This document shows, in pieces, positions 26,151-35,170 of a stretch of 64,000 bases of DNA. Under the pieces are notes generated by a model. The model was not told the DNA's origin. It was given only the letters and a program-made list of their open reading frames with translations, and did not search any database. Location of the stretch: contig JAEERP010000003.1 in the NCBI GenBank assembly GCA_016285885.1, positions 253,510 through 317,509 on the forward strand, read 5' to 3'. Positions within the stretch are counted from its first letter, which is position 1, and each line of letters starts with the position of its first letter. A program made the translations under genes and the position numbers. The DNA is from Paludibacteraceae bacterium (GTDB taxonomy: Bacteria; Bacteroidota; Bacteroidia; Bacteroidales; Paludibacteraceae).

Positions 26151-27603
26151 TTACGACTACCTGCTTGCTACCCTTCTTGTTGTACCACAAGAAGAAAATG
26201 ACACAAGAAGCCACAGCGGCGATAGCGCCCAACGTATAGCCAATCACCGGCTCCAATCCTATGCAATCCTTCGATACGCAAAGGAAGGTGACGCTCACCG
26301 TCGTCATGAAGACAGCAGGGAGGAAAGTGATCCAAAAGCATTTCTTATGCAACACCAGATAGACCGTGATGGTCCACAACGTGAAGACGGACAAGGTCTG
26401 GTTGCTCCACCCGAAGTAGTTCCATATCACATTGAATCCCTCCTTGTCCGATATATTGAAGGCGAGCAAACCCATCGTGACTGCGAACATCGGCACGCAG
26501 ATATAGAGACGCTTGCGGATGCTCCTCTGCTCCATGTGGAGGAACTCAGCCACGATCAGACGGGCGGAACGCAAAGCGGTATCTCCACTCGTGATAGGGG
26601 CGGCGACGACACCCATAAGCGCCAAGACACCTCCGACGAGACCCAGCCAACCCTCGCTGACCGCCGTGACCACCTGCGGAGCCTGAAGCGACGTTTCAAC
26701 GCCCAACTCCTCCGCTCCTCCTCCGTAGAAGAAGTACATGGAGATGGTGGCCCAAATCAGGGCGACGATACCCTCCGTGATCATGCTACCATAGAAGACC
26801 GGACGGCCATACTTTTCGTTCTTGAGGCAACGCGCCATCAACGGACTCTGCGTCGCATGGAAACCACTAATCGCACCGCAGGCGATCGTGATGAACAAGG
26901 CAGGGAAGATATCCTTCCCGTTGAATGAAAGGGTGGATACGCCCGTCTCGTACAACTCCGGCAACGTAGGCCATTTGAGGAAGAGGTTGGCGCCCAACGC
27001 GACCGCCATGAAGATGATGGCGAAGGCGAAAATAGGGTAAATCTTACCGATGATCTTATCGATAGGCATCAAGGTGGCTATCAAGTAGTAGAGGAAGATG
27101 ATGCCGCACCATACATAGACTGAATTGCCGATATAGTCTTTCGTCATGTTTCCTAAGATGAGTGCTGGGCTGTAAACGAAGACCGCACCGACCATCAACA
27201 TCAGGAAGACCGTGAAGATCAACATCACCTTCTTGGTGTTTTGCCCAAGGTACTTACCGATCAGTTCCGGCAAGCCCGCCCCACCGTTGCGGATGGACAA
27301 CATACCGCTGAAATAGTCATGGACAGCACCCGCGAAGATGCATCCGAGGACAATCCACAAATAAGCGGAAGGACCGAACTTCGCACCCATGATGGCGCCG
27401 AAGATAGGTCCCGTCCCGGCAATGTTCAGGAACTGAATCATGAAAATCTTCCACGTGGGCAACGGAATATAGTCCACGCCGTCCTGCATGGAAACCGCAG
27501 GCGTAACCCTACTCGCATCCGGGGAGAAAATCCTCTCCATCAATTTCCCATAAAGGAAATAGCCAGCCACCAAGGCCAGCATAGAAACAATAAACGTTAT
27601 CAT
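26143..27603 (-). CDS. cstA: CstA-type carbon starvation transporter
   Basis: 486 residues with about 13 membrane helices. CstA signatures: DGVDYIPLPTWKIFMIQFLNIAGTGPIFGAIMGAKFGPSAYLWIVLGCIF, AVHDYFSGMLSIRNGG and FHATQSPLMARCL. This is the short form lacking the extended C-terminus of E. coli CstA and BtsT, proteins that take up pyruvate and peptides under nutrient limitation. It diverges from the mechanosensitive channel gene. A TAATTTTG box on the minus strand (27638-27631) may be its promoter. Confidence 0.9.
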   Translation of the reverse strand: MITFIVSMLALVAGYFLYGKLMERIFSPDASRVTPAVSMQDGVDYIPLPTWKIFMIQFLNIAGTGPIFGAIMGAKFGPSAYLWIVLGCIFAGAVHDYFSGMLSIRNGGAGLPELIGKYLGQNTKKVMLIFTVFLMLMVGAVFVYSPALILGNMTKDYIGNSVYVWCGIIFLYYLIATLMPIDKIIGKIYPIFAFAIIFMAVALGANLFLKWPTLPELYETGVSTLSFNGKDIFPALFITIACGAISGFHATQSPLMARCLKNEKYGRPVFYGSMITEGIVALIWATISMYFFYGGGAEELGVETSLQAPQVVTAVSEGWLGLVGGVLALMGVVAAPITSGDTALRSARLIVAEFLHMEQRSIRKRLYICVPMFAVTMGLLAFNISDKEGFNVIWNYFGWSNQTLSVFTLWTITVYLVLHKKCFWITFLPAVFMTTVSVTFLCVSKDCIGLEPVIGYTLGAIAAVASCVIFFLWYNKKGSKQVVVSE

Positions 27604-27745
27604 TTGAACTATATTTTAATCTAATTTCCACAAAATTACATAATTTTACATTCGTGTGACTCGGCGGGTCGATTTATTATTGTATTTTTGTGCAAATAAC
27701 CTACTATTTTGCCCCGATGTGTAAGATATTAAGATAAACGATGAT

Positions 27746-30382
27746 ATGAAGAAAATAATCGCTACGATACTATTGGCCCTTTGGGCGATCCCCTCCTCTT
27801 TCGCAGTCCTGAAAGAAAAGAACCTCGAGCAAACCCTACGGGTACTCCTGATGGAGTTGGAGACCTACAACAAGGAGCAGGAGGAGATGATGAAACGGTA
27901 CGATATGATCAGCAAAATGCAGCATCAGAACCTCATCAACACCATGCAGAAAAGCGAGCAAACCGCCCTTATGCTCTACTCCCAGAAACAGGATTACACC
28001 TTCGACCTCGCCTACGCCTGCCATGAGGCGACCCAGCAATACAACAACTTCTCGAAGAACATGATCCCTTTCCAGAAGATACAGGACATGTACAAGGTGG
28101 AGGTGAACCGATACAATAACATCATCGACATCCTGGAGATGCTACCTCCCCGCGTCAGGAGAACTCATGCCCTCCAAGACTCCTCCCTGCGCCATCCCAT
28201 CACCCATGAGCGAATGAACGCCGAAGGGAAAATCGTGGACTCCGTTCGCATACTCCCCGCCCCGATTAAGACGGACATGAAGGCACTTGCGGACAGCGCG
28301 AAGGCGAAAAGCATATTCTTGCTGAGCGAACAGGGACAAGCGAACAGGGACTCCTGCCTCGCCTTGGCGAAAGAGATCCGGGACAATCTCGTCTACCTCT
28401 ACAACGAAGTCTCCAAGGACAGCGAGCATTACGAGTTCGTCTCCCAACGGCTGAAGAAGGTGAACGACTACGCCATGGACCGCTACACCGACATCAAGAA
28501 ACTCATCTTCATCAACGGAGACGTGAACTACTTCACGATCATCAAGCGTTGGAGTTTTTACTATAACAACGCCAAACAAGACATCATGGAGAAGTACATG
28601 CAGCCGAAAGACAAATCTGTCCGCTCGGAATGGAGGGGCCCGATTGTCATCGGTCTGGCCATCTTCATCATCTTCTACCTGATCGTGGCGTTCCTGCTCA
28701 GCAACATCATCATACGCTTCGCAGTGCCGTCCCGCTTCAAGACGAACGTGTTCATCGCGAAGAAGCCATACTACATATTGGCCTTCTCTTTCGTGTTATT
28801 CGTTGCGGTGCTCCTCGTCATCAGGATTTTCACGATGCACAATTTCTTCATGATGGCAAGCAGGCTGCTGATCGAATATGCCTGCCTCGTCTCGGCGGTG
28901 CTCTTCTCGCTGCTGATCCGCTCCAGCGTCAAGCAGATTAAGAGTTGCTTCGTCATATACACGCCGATTCTCCTGATGGGTTTCGTCATCATTGTGTTCC
29001 GCATCATCTTCGTGACGAACAGCGTGGTGAGCATCCTCTTCCCTCCCCTCCTTCTGTTCTTCACCATCTGGCAGGCCATCTGCTTGAAGCGGCACAGGAG
29101 AAGGATTCACACCAGCGACGGGCTCTACACGGTCATATCCCTGGTCATCATCATGTCGAGCTGCATCGCCAGCTGGTGCGGCTATTCGTTGCTCGCCGTG
29201 CAGATCTTTATCTGGTGGCTGTTCCAACTGATGGCGATACAAACCATCACCTGCATCTACTACCTCATCAAGAAGTATGAGTTCCGATACCTCACCGCAC
29301 GGGCCATCAAAAAGGACGACAACCTAACCCTCACGTCCCTCCGACAAGCTAGGCAGTTGGCCTACGAGATGGTGCACCCGAACAAGCACACGTTGGGCGA
29401 CCATATACGCATCACCTGGCCATACGACCTCTTCATCAAGACTCTGGTGCCTATCTTCATCATCAGTTCCTTCCTGATCTGCATCGTTCTGGCGGCGGGT
29501 ATCTTCGACCTCTCGGAGTCCTTCAAGATCATGTTCTACACCAACTTCATCAACGTGGAGGGTGTCTGCCAACTCTCCCTCTTCAAAATGTTGGTCATCT
29601 CCGTCACCTTCTTCGTCTGCCGCTTCATCTGTTACGGCATGAAGGCCATATACAAGCAGTACCGCGTCAAGCATTTCACCCTCAACGGTGAAGCGAACAT
29701 CACCTTGGCGAACAATATCATCTCCATCCTCGTGTGGGGCGGTTTCTTCATCTATGTCCTCGTCTTCCTGAAGGTGCCTAAGTCCGGCATCTCCATCGTG
29801 ACGGCAGGTCTGGCCACCGGTATCGGTTTCGCCATGAAGGATGTCATCGAGAACTTCATCTACGGCTTGTCACTCATGACGGGACGTGTCAGGGTGAACG
29901 ATTACATCGAGTGCGACGGTGTCAGAGGAAGGGTGGACACCATCACCTACCAGAGCACGCAGATCGTCACCTTGGACGGTTGCGTCATCGCCTTCCTCAA
30001 CTCGACATTGTTCAACAAGACCTTCAAGAACCTCACCCGCAACCATGGGTACGAGTTCATCAAACTTTCCGTCGGCGTCAGCTACGGGTCGGACATCGAA
30101 CAGGTTCGGAAAATGCTAGTGAAGGCGCTCTCCGTGCTGACCAAACCGGACGAGACCGGCATATCACCCATCGAGCCTAACCGAGGCATCAACGTGATAT
30201 TGGATGGATTCGGAGATAGTAGCGTAGACCTCTTCGTCACCTTCTGGGGACTGGTGGAACGGAAACTCACCCTCAGCGGCAAGGCGAAGGAAATCATCTA
30301 TAACACGCTCAACGCAAACAATGTGGAGATTCCATTCCCGCAACGAACCGTATACATCAAGGAATTGCCGGCAGACAAATAA
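27746..30382 (+). CDS. Large MscS-family mechanosensitive channel
   Basis: 878 residues. Signal peptide, a periplasmic helical domain to about residue 290, then about ten membrane segments, and the MscS pore and vestibule at the end: GISIVTAGLATGIGFAMKDVIENFIYGLSL (TM3 pore helix with Ala/Gly repeats), followed by VNDYIECDGVRGRVDTITYQSTQIVTLDG. The layout resembles MscK/MscM-type large channels that open on osmotic downshock. A TATTTTTG element (27683-27690) lies upstream and could be the promoter, divergent from cstA. Confidence 0.9.
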   Translation: MKKIIATILLALWAIPSSFAVLKEKNLEQTLRVLLMELETYNKEQEEMMKRYDMISKMQHQNLINTMQKSEQTALMLYSQKQDYTFDLAYACHEATQQYNNFSKNMIPFQKIQDMYKVEVNRYNNIIDILEMLPPRVRRTHALQDSSLRHPITHERMNAEGKIVDSVRILPAPIKTDMKALADSAKAKSIFLLSEQGQANRDSCLALAKEIRDNLVYLYNEVSKDSEHYEFVSQRLKKVNDYAMDRYTDIKKLIFINGDVNYFTIIKRWSFYYNNAKQDIMEKYMQPKDKSVRSEWRGPIVIGLAIFIIFYLIVAFLLSNIIIRFAVPSRFKTNVFIAKKPYYILAFSFVLFVAVLLVIRIFTMHNFFMMASRLLIEYACLVSAVLFSLLIRSSVKQIKSCFVIYTPILLMGFVIIVFRIIFVTNSVVSILFPPLLLFFTIWQAICLKRHRRRIHTSDGLYTVISLVIIMSSCIASWCGYSLLAVQIFIWWLFQLMAIQTITCIYYLIKKYEFRYLTARAIKKDDNLTLTSLRQARQLAYEMVHPNKHTLGDHIRITWPYDLFIKTLVPIFIISSFLICIVLAAGIFDLSESFKIMFYTNFINVEGVCQLSLFKMLVISVTFFVCRFICYGMKAIYKQYRVKHFTLNGEANITLANNIISILVWGGFFIYVLVFLKVPKSGISIVTAGLATGIGFAMKDVIENFIYGLSLMTGRVRVNDYIECDGVRGRVDTITYQSTQIVTLDGCVIAFLNSTLFNKTFKNLTRNHGYEFIKLSVGVSYGSDIEQVRKMLVKALSVLTKPDETGISPIEPNRGINVILDGFGDSSVDLFVTFWGLVERKLTLSGKAKEIIYNTLNANNVEIPFPQRTVYIKELPADK

Positions 30383-30521
30383 TGCGGACAGTTGTCCAAA
30401 AATTCCACAAGCGGTACAGACTCTCTTGCATATATCCGAATTATTTACGAATATTGCATGAGATAAGGGATAGGCGGAACGGCCTTTACATAACTAAGAT
30501 TAATTCAATAGACTGAACAAA

Positions 30522-31076
30522 ATGAAGATAACATATAATTCGCCCATCATACTGACATTCGCCATCATTTCGGCCATCGCCCTCATATTGGGTGTGTTGA
30601 CCAATGATTGGACCAACAAAGTGTTCTTCTCCACCTATAGCTCCTCCCTGCTCAACCCATTGACCTACGTGAGGTGCTTCACCCATGTGCTAGGCCACGC
30701 CTCCTTCTCCCACTACATCAATAACATGCTCTTTTTCCTACTTTTGGGACCTATATTAGAGGAGAAATATGGTAGCGAGCGCATCATGATCGTCATCGGG
30801 GCAACCGCCCTCGTCACGGCCATCATCAACAGCATGTTCACATCCAATGCCCTATTGGGCGCTTCAGGCGTCGTGTTCGCCTTCATCATCCTGGCCTCCA
30901 TGACCTCCTTCCGCGAGAAGGAGATACCGCTGACCTTCATCCTGATCATCTTGCTATACCTCGGCAGGGAGGTCTTCAACGGAATATTCGCTTCGGACAA
31001 TATCTCACAATCCGCCCACCTCATCGGAGGAGCGTGTGGCGCCATCGCCGGATTCATCTTCGCGCCGAAAAATTAG
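30522..31076 (+). CDS. Rhomboid-family intramembrane serine protease
   Basis: 184 residues, six membrane segments. The rhomboid catalytic set is complete: H-x-x-x-N-like element SFSHYINN in helix 2, GASG with the nucleophile S115 in helix 4, and H166 in SQSAHLIGG of helix 6. Cleaves membrane-embedded helices. It lies 139 nt after the channel gene and 7 nt before the MmcQ/YjbR gene. Confidence 0.9.
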   Translation: MKITYNSPIILTFAIISAIALILGVLTNDWTNKVFFSTYSSSLLNPLTYVRCFTHVLGHASFSHYINNMLFFLLLGPILEEKYGSERIMIVIGATALVTAIINSMFTSNALLGASGVVFAFIILASMTSFREKEIPLTFILIILLYLGREVFNGIFASDNISQSAHLIGGACGAIAGFIFAPKN

Positions 31077-31083
31077 AATAATC

Positions 31084-31440
31084 ATGCACATCGAACAGTT
31101 TCGCGAATATTGTCTTTCGTTGCCGTGCGTTACCGAGGATTTCCCTTTCAACGAGGATGTGCTGACGTTTCGCGTATGCAACAAGATATTTGCTTGTATA
31201 GCAATGAGTAGACCAAATTCAGCTGTTATGAAATGCGACCCCGAACGCGCCATCAATCTCCGCGAACAATACACCGCCATTGAGGGTGCTTTCCATTGGA
31301 ACAAAAAATTTTGGAACCAAATTCATTTCAATAGCGGCGTGGACGACAAATTGATTCTTGAACTCATTCATCACGCTTACGACGAGGTGGTGAAAAAACT
31401 ACCAAAAAAAGAGAGGGAATCCCTTCTGAAAACCTCTTAG
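31084..31440 (+). CDS. MmcQ/YjbR-family DNA-binding-like protein
   Basis: 118 residues from ATG 31084 (MHIEQFREYCLSL). An upstream in-frame Met at 31036 would lie within the rhomboid gene. The MmcQ/YjbR fold is indicated by PCVTEDFPFNEDVLTFRVCNKIFACI, VMKCDPERAINLREQYTAIEGAFHWNKKFWNQI and DDKLILELIHHAYDEVVKKL. Function of the family is unclear; a CyaY-like DNA-binding fold is described. Base composition is more AT-rich than its neighbours, which hints at separate acquisition. Confidence 0.88.
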   Translation: MHIEQFREYCLSLPCVTEDFPFNEDVLTFRVCNKIFACIAMSRPNSAVMKCDPERAINLREQYTAIEGAFHWNKKFWNQIHFNSGVDDKLILELIHHAYDEVVKKLPKKERESLLKTS

Positions 31441-31689
31441 AGAACAATTCCAAGCACCTGTACATCAACGGTTTGTTCGTTATCGCCCTTTCATTCCCAA
31501 AATGTGCGTACCATTTGCTGGCGTTGTTCGTCCATAGCTAGGCGGCGGTTTGAAAGCCCGTTTTGTAACCCATACAATCATCTCACTATGTTACCATGAT
31601 ACAAAAATCCTATCGTTTGAACTGAATGTCACAACCGTTCTATGGAGAAAATCATACCTTGCGCTCCGAAACCATAAATTTTTCGCACA

Positions 31690-33744
31690 ATGAACGACAC
31701 ACTTACTCGTATGAAGAAATGGAGCGTACTACTTCTGATCCTCATCTCCTCCCACAATGCGTTGGCTGACAACCCGATTGTCCGCTACACCTACACACCC
31801 GACCCCGCACCGGTGGTCTTCGGTGACACCTGCTACGTCTACACCGGCCACGACGAGGATGGGGCGGAATACTTCGAGATGAACGAATGGCAATGCTTCT
31901 GGACGACCGACATGGCCAACTGGACCCCTAGGGGCATCATTATGCGCTACACCGACTTCAAGTGGAGCACGGGCGAGGCGTGGGCTTCGCAATGCATCAG
32001 GAGAAACGGTAAGTACTACTTCTATGTCACCGCCGTGAACAATGCGCGGTGCATCGGCGTGGGCGTTGCAGATAACCCCGGCGGTCCCTTCAAGGACCCT
32101 CTCGGCAAACCGCTCTGCGGACCGATCAACTGGGAACACATCGACCCGACCGTCTTCATCGACGAGGATGGCCAGGCGTACCTCTACTTCGGCAACCCGA
32201 GCGCCTACTACGTGAAACTGAACGAGGACATGATCTCCTACTCGGGCTCCATCCAAAAGACTAATATGAGCTCCGGCTTCGGACCGAACGGCTCCATCTA
32301 CACGGAGGGCCCTTGGTTCTACCGCCGCAACGGACTCTACTACCTCCTCTACGCGGCATCCGGCATACCGGAGGATATCGCCTACTCCACCAGCGACGGC
32401 CCGACAGGCCCTTGGACCTACCGCGGGAAGATCATGTCGAACGGAGAAAGCAACCTCGCCTTCACGAACCACTGTGGTGTGGTGGACTTCAAGGGTCACT
32501 CCTACTTCTTCTACCACAACCAATCCATCAGCCACAACGGATTCGACCGATCCACCTGCGTCGAGGAGTTCACCTACAACGCGGACGGCACCTTCCCTAC
32601 CATCCACGCCTCTAGCCAGGGCCCGAAGCCTATCGCCTACCTCAACCCCTACAAGCGGGTGGAGGGTGAAACCATGGCCTACGAGGAGGGCTTGAAGATT
32701 CAGGAGAACAGCGTATGCTCCAACAAGATATGCCTCGGCTATATCTCCAAAAACAGCTTCACCAAGGTGGCCAACGTCAACTTCGGAGAGGGTGGCGCCA
32801 CTTCCGTGACCGTCAAAGCCAGCAGTAACAGCAGCGGCGGCGGAAAGGTGGAGTTCCACCTCGACAGCAAAAACGGCGACCTCATCGCCTCCGTGGAGAT
32901 CTCTTCAACGGGCGGATGGGACACGTTCAAGGACTTCGAGGCGGAGGTGACAGGCGCCACGGGCGTGCATGACCTCTATATCGTCTTCAAGGCAGATTCG
33001 GACTACCCTTGCAACGTGGACTACTGGCAATTCTTCGGCGACGGCTCTGAAGAGGAACTGGAGGAGATCGCAGAGGAGAAGCAAACGCCTTTCCATGGAA
33101 CACCAGCCCCTATCCCTGGCAAGATCGAGGCGGAGGACTATGACCTCGGCGGCGAAGGGAAAGCTTACCACGACGAAAGCTCAGCGAACGAAGGCGGCGC
33201 CTACCGCAAGGATAATGTGGACATCGAAGAGACCTCCGCTTCCAACTATGTCGTGGGCTATAACATCAAGGGAGAATGGCTCGAATATACGGTCGACGTG
33301 AAGGAGAGCGCCGAATATGAGTGGACCGCCCGCGTCTCCTCCACCTTCGAGGAGTCCGGCTTCCGCCTCTACCTCGACGACAAGGATATCACAGGCCGCA
33401 TCACCGTGCCACAAGGCGAGGAATGGTCCGACTATACCCTCATCAAGGGCAAGACGAAGGAACTCGCAGCTGGCGAACATATCCTGAAACTGGCGGTGGA
33501 GAGCTCCTACTTCAACATCGACTACATCGAGTTCAAGGGCGGAGACGCGACGGGCATTGCAACCATCAGCCTGACACCGAACCTACAACCGGGCGATTAC
33601 ATGCTCTACAACGCCACAGGCGAATTCATCGGAAGCATCCGATTGCCGGAGGAACAATCCTCCCTCGAAAGCAACGGACCTGACCATGGCATGTATATCC
33701 TGGTATCCAAAGAGACGGGTACCCATTACAAGGTCACAAAGTAA
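31690..33744 (+). CDS. Glycoside hydrolase family 43 enzyme with two CBM6-like modules
   Basis: 684 residues, signal peptide (MKKWSVLLLILISSHNALA from the second Met). The GH43 propeller spans about 30-320: DPAPVVFGD (base D38), HIDPTVFIDEDG (D152) and YTEGPWFYRRNG (acid E206), all three catalytic carboxylates present. Two carbohydrate-binding modules follow (about 325-450 and 470-620), each opening in CBM6 style (RVEGETMAYEEGLK; KIEAEDYDLGG). The last 60 residues resemble a weak C-terminal sorting domain. Likely an arabinofuranosidase or xylosidase acting on plant xylan. No SusC/SusD pair is nearby. Confidence 0.9.
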   Translation: MNDTLTRMKKWSVLLLILISSHNALADNPIVRYTYTPDPAPVVFGDTCYVYTGHDEDGAEYFEMNEWQCFWTTDMANWTPRGIIMRYTDFKWSTGEAWASQCIRRNGKYYFYVTAVNNARCIGVGVADNPGGPFKDPLGKPLCGPINWEHIDPTVFIDEDGQAYLYFGNPSAYYVKLNEDMISYSGSIQKTNMSSGFGPNGSIYTEGPWFYRRNGLYYLLYAASGIPEDIAYSTSDGPTGPWTYRGKIMSNGESNLAFTNHCGVVDFKGHSYFFYHNQSISHNGFDRSTCVEEFTYNADGTFPTIHASSQGPKPIAYLNPYKRVEGETMAYEEGLKIQENSVCSNKICLGYISKNSFTKVANVNFGEGGATSVTVKASSNSSGGGKVEFHLDSKNGDLIASVEISSTGGWDTFKDFEAEVTGATGVHDLYIVFKADSDYPCNVDYWQFFGDGSEEELEEIAEEKQTPFHGTPAPIPGKIEAEDYDLGGEGKAYHDESSANEGGAYRKDNVDIEETSASNYVVGYNIKGEWLEYTVDVKESAEYEWTARVSSTFEESGFRLYLDDKDITGRITVPQGEEWSDYTLIKGKTKELAAGEHILKLAVESSYFNIDYIEFKGGDATGIATISLTPNLQPGDYMLYNATGEFIGSIRLPEEQSSLESNGPDHGMYILVSKETGTHYKVTK

Positions 33745-33766
33745 ACATAAAATAAGATGATGATGA

Positions 33767-33807
33767 GAGCGGGTTGGGTTCTAGAAAGATCCAACCCGCT
33801 CGTTTTT
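33767..33807 (+). terminator. Terminator of the GH43 gene
   Basis: GAGCGGGTTGG (33767-33777) pairs perfectly with CCAACCCGCTC (33791-33801), followed by GTTTTT. It lies 22 nt past the stop codon. Confidence 0.88.
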
Positions 33808-33853
33808 CCATAGCCAATAGCAGAAAACGATAAAAACCACCACCTAATAGCAA

Positions 33854-33882
33854 GCGGGGCCGCCACATCGTGACAGCCCCGC
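33854..33882 (-). terminator. Hairpin downstream of argC
   Basis: GCGGGGC (33854-33860) pairs with GCCCCGC (33876-33882). It lies 23 nt past the argC stop on the minus strand. The T-run is weak, so termination efficiency is uncertain. Confidence 0.5.
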
Positions 33883-33905
33883 GTTCTTTTATATGTTCCG
33901 TGCGA

Positions 33906-34874
33906 TTAGAAACCGCTCGGCTTCAGCTTCAATCCGCAAGTCTCCTCCAGCCCGAACATCAGGTTGAAGTTCTGGACAGCCTGACCGGAAGCGCCCTTCA
34001 GCAAGTTATCGATCATGGAGATGATCAACAACTTATTGCCGTGCTTCTCGACGTGGACGATGCCCTTGTTCGTGTTCACCACCTGCTTCAAGTCTGGGTT
34101 AGCGTCCATCACGAAGGTGAAGGCCGCATCCTTGTAGAAATCCTTGTAGAGCTTCTGGATCTCCTCGATCTCCAAGTCGCACTCCGTATAGGAAGAGACG
34201 AAGATGCCCCTCGCAAAATCACCGCGCACAGGCAAGAAGTTGATATCGTGATTGAAGCTAGGCTGCAACTGACGCATGGTGCGGTTGATCTCCAGCAAGT
34301 GTTGGTGCGTGAAAGCCTTGTAGATGGAGATGTTGTTGTTTCTCCAACTGAAGTGGGACGTTGCGCCCGGCTTCACACCCGCACCCGTGGAACCCGTGAT
34401 GCCAGTGGTGTGCACCTCGCCCTTCAGCAATCCCTTAGCCGCCAGCGGAAGAAGACCGATTTGGATGGCCGTAGCGAAACAACCAGGGTTCGCCAGCTTA
34501 GTGGCCTTCTTGATGCGCTCACGGTTCACCTCCGGCAAGCCATAGACGAATCCGTCGCTCTCGTCGCGGTAATCCTGCGAGAGGTCGATGATCTTCACAC
34601 GGGAAGGCACCTCGTGCGACTCCAGGAACTTCCTGCTATCCCCATGTCCCGAGCAGATGAACAAAGCATCCACCTTATCCAAAGGGAGCTCGTCGGTGAA
34701 GGTCATATCCGTCTCGCCGAAAAGACCCTCATGGACGTCATAGAGTTTATTACCCGCATTACTACTACTGTTAACGAAGACCACCTCCACCTGAGGATGG
34801 TTCAAAACGATGCGAAGCAACTCGCCTGCCGTATAGCCGGCACCGCCTATAATTCCTATTTTTACCATAATCAA
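33906..34874 (-). CDS. argC: N-acetyl-gamma-glutamyl-phosphate reductase
   Basis: 322 residues. Rossmann start VKIGIIGGAGYTAGELLRIVLNHP. The catalytic cysteine lies in KLANPGCFATAIQIGLLPL, and GITGSTGAGVKPGATSHF and the HQHLLEI motif match ArgC. Catalyses the NADPH-dependent third step of arginine synthesis (N-acetylglutamyl phosphate to the semialdehyde). argD is present at 50.8 kb, but argB, argG and argH are not in the window. The start codon is clear: ATG at 34874. Confidence 0.95.
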   Translation of the reverse strand: MIMVKIGIIGGAGYTAGELLRIVLNHPQVEVVFVNSSSNAGNKLYDVHEGLFGETDMTFTDELPLDKVDALFICSGHGDSRKFLESHEVPSRVKIIDLSQDYRDESDGFVYGLPEVNRERIKKATKLANPGCFATAIQIGLLPLAAKGLLKGEVHTTGITGSTGAGVKPGATSHFSWRNNNISIYKAFTHQHLLEINRTMRQLQPSFNHDINFLPVRGDFARGIFVSSYTECDLEIEEIQKLYKDFYKDAAFTFVMDANPDLKQVVNTNKGIVHVEKHGNKLLIISMIDNLLKGASGQAVQNFNLMFGLEETCGLKLKPSGF

Positions 34875-35026
34875 TCACAAAAAACGCTACGCGAAGTTAG
34901 GGATATTTTTTAAGTTATCAGACCAATGGATTCATTGTTTAACTAAAATAGTGGATTTTAGTGCAACCCTACCATGGCTTGTGAGCGCTCAACTTTGCGG
35001 TAATCTGCATAAACCGACTAAAACTT

Positions 35027-35170
35027 TTTCGGTTATAATAGAAAATTATGTCTGTTTCGGTAAAAGTTTCGGTTATAGTAGAAAATTTATTGTTTTTTAC
35101 GGAAAAGTTTCGGTTATGATAGAAACTTTTGTATATTTGTGGAAAAGTTTCGGTTATGATAGAACAAATG
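35027..35170 (+). repeat. Four 40-41-nt direct repeats ending on the DUF4143 ATPase start codon
   Basis: TTTCGGTTAT begins at 35027, 35067, 35108 and 35148 (steps 40, 41, 40). The consensus continues with nATAGAAA and an AT-rich segment, and ends with CGGTAAAAG, ACGGAAAAG or GTGGAAAAG. The last copy contains the ATG (35156) of the ATPase. The repeats are not inverted and have no spacers of fixed unique sequence. They could act as operators, iterons or recombination sites. Confidence 0.85.
35108..35139 (+). promoter_or_regulatory. Promoter-like pair inside the repeat array
   Basis: TTTC (35108-35111, one mismatch to TTTG) and TATATTTG (35132-35139) are spaced by 20 nt. The start of transcription would be near 35146, about 10 nt before the ATG. 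Only the third repeat has an exact TAnnTTTG, so the array may hold one working promoter flanked by degenerate copies. Confidence 0.5.

Noticed and set aside
31441-31689. Short minus-strand ORF starting MDEQRQQMVRTF as a gene remnant
   Set aside because: Only 14 codons to the stop and no recognisable family; no support beyond chance.
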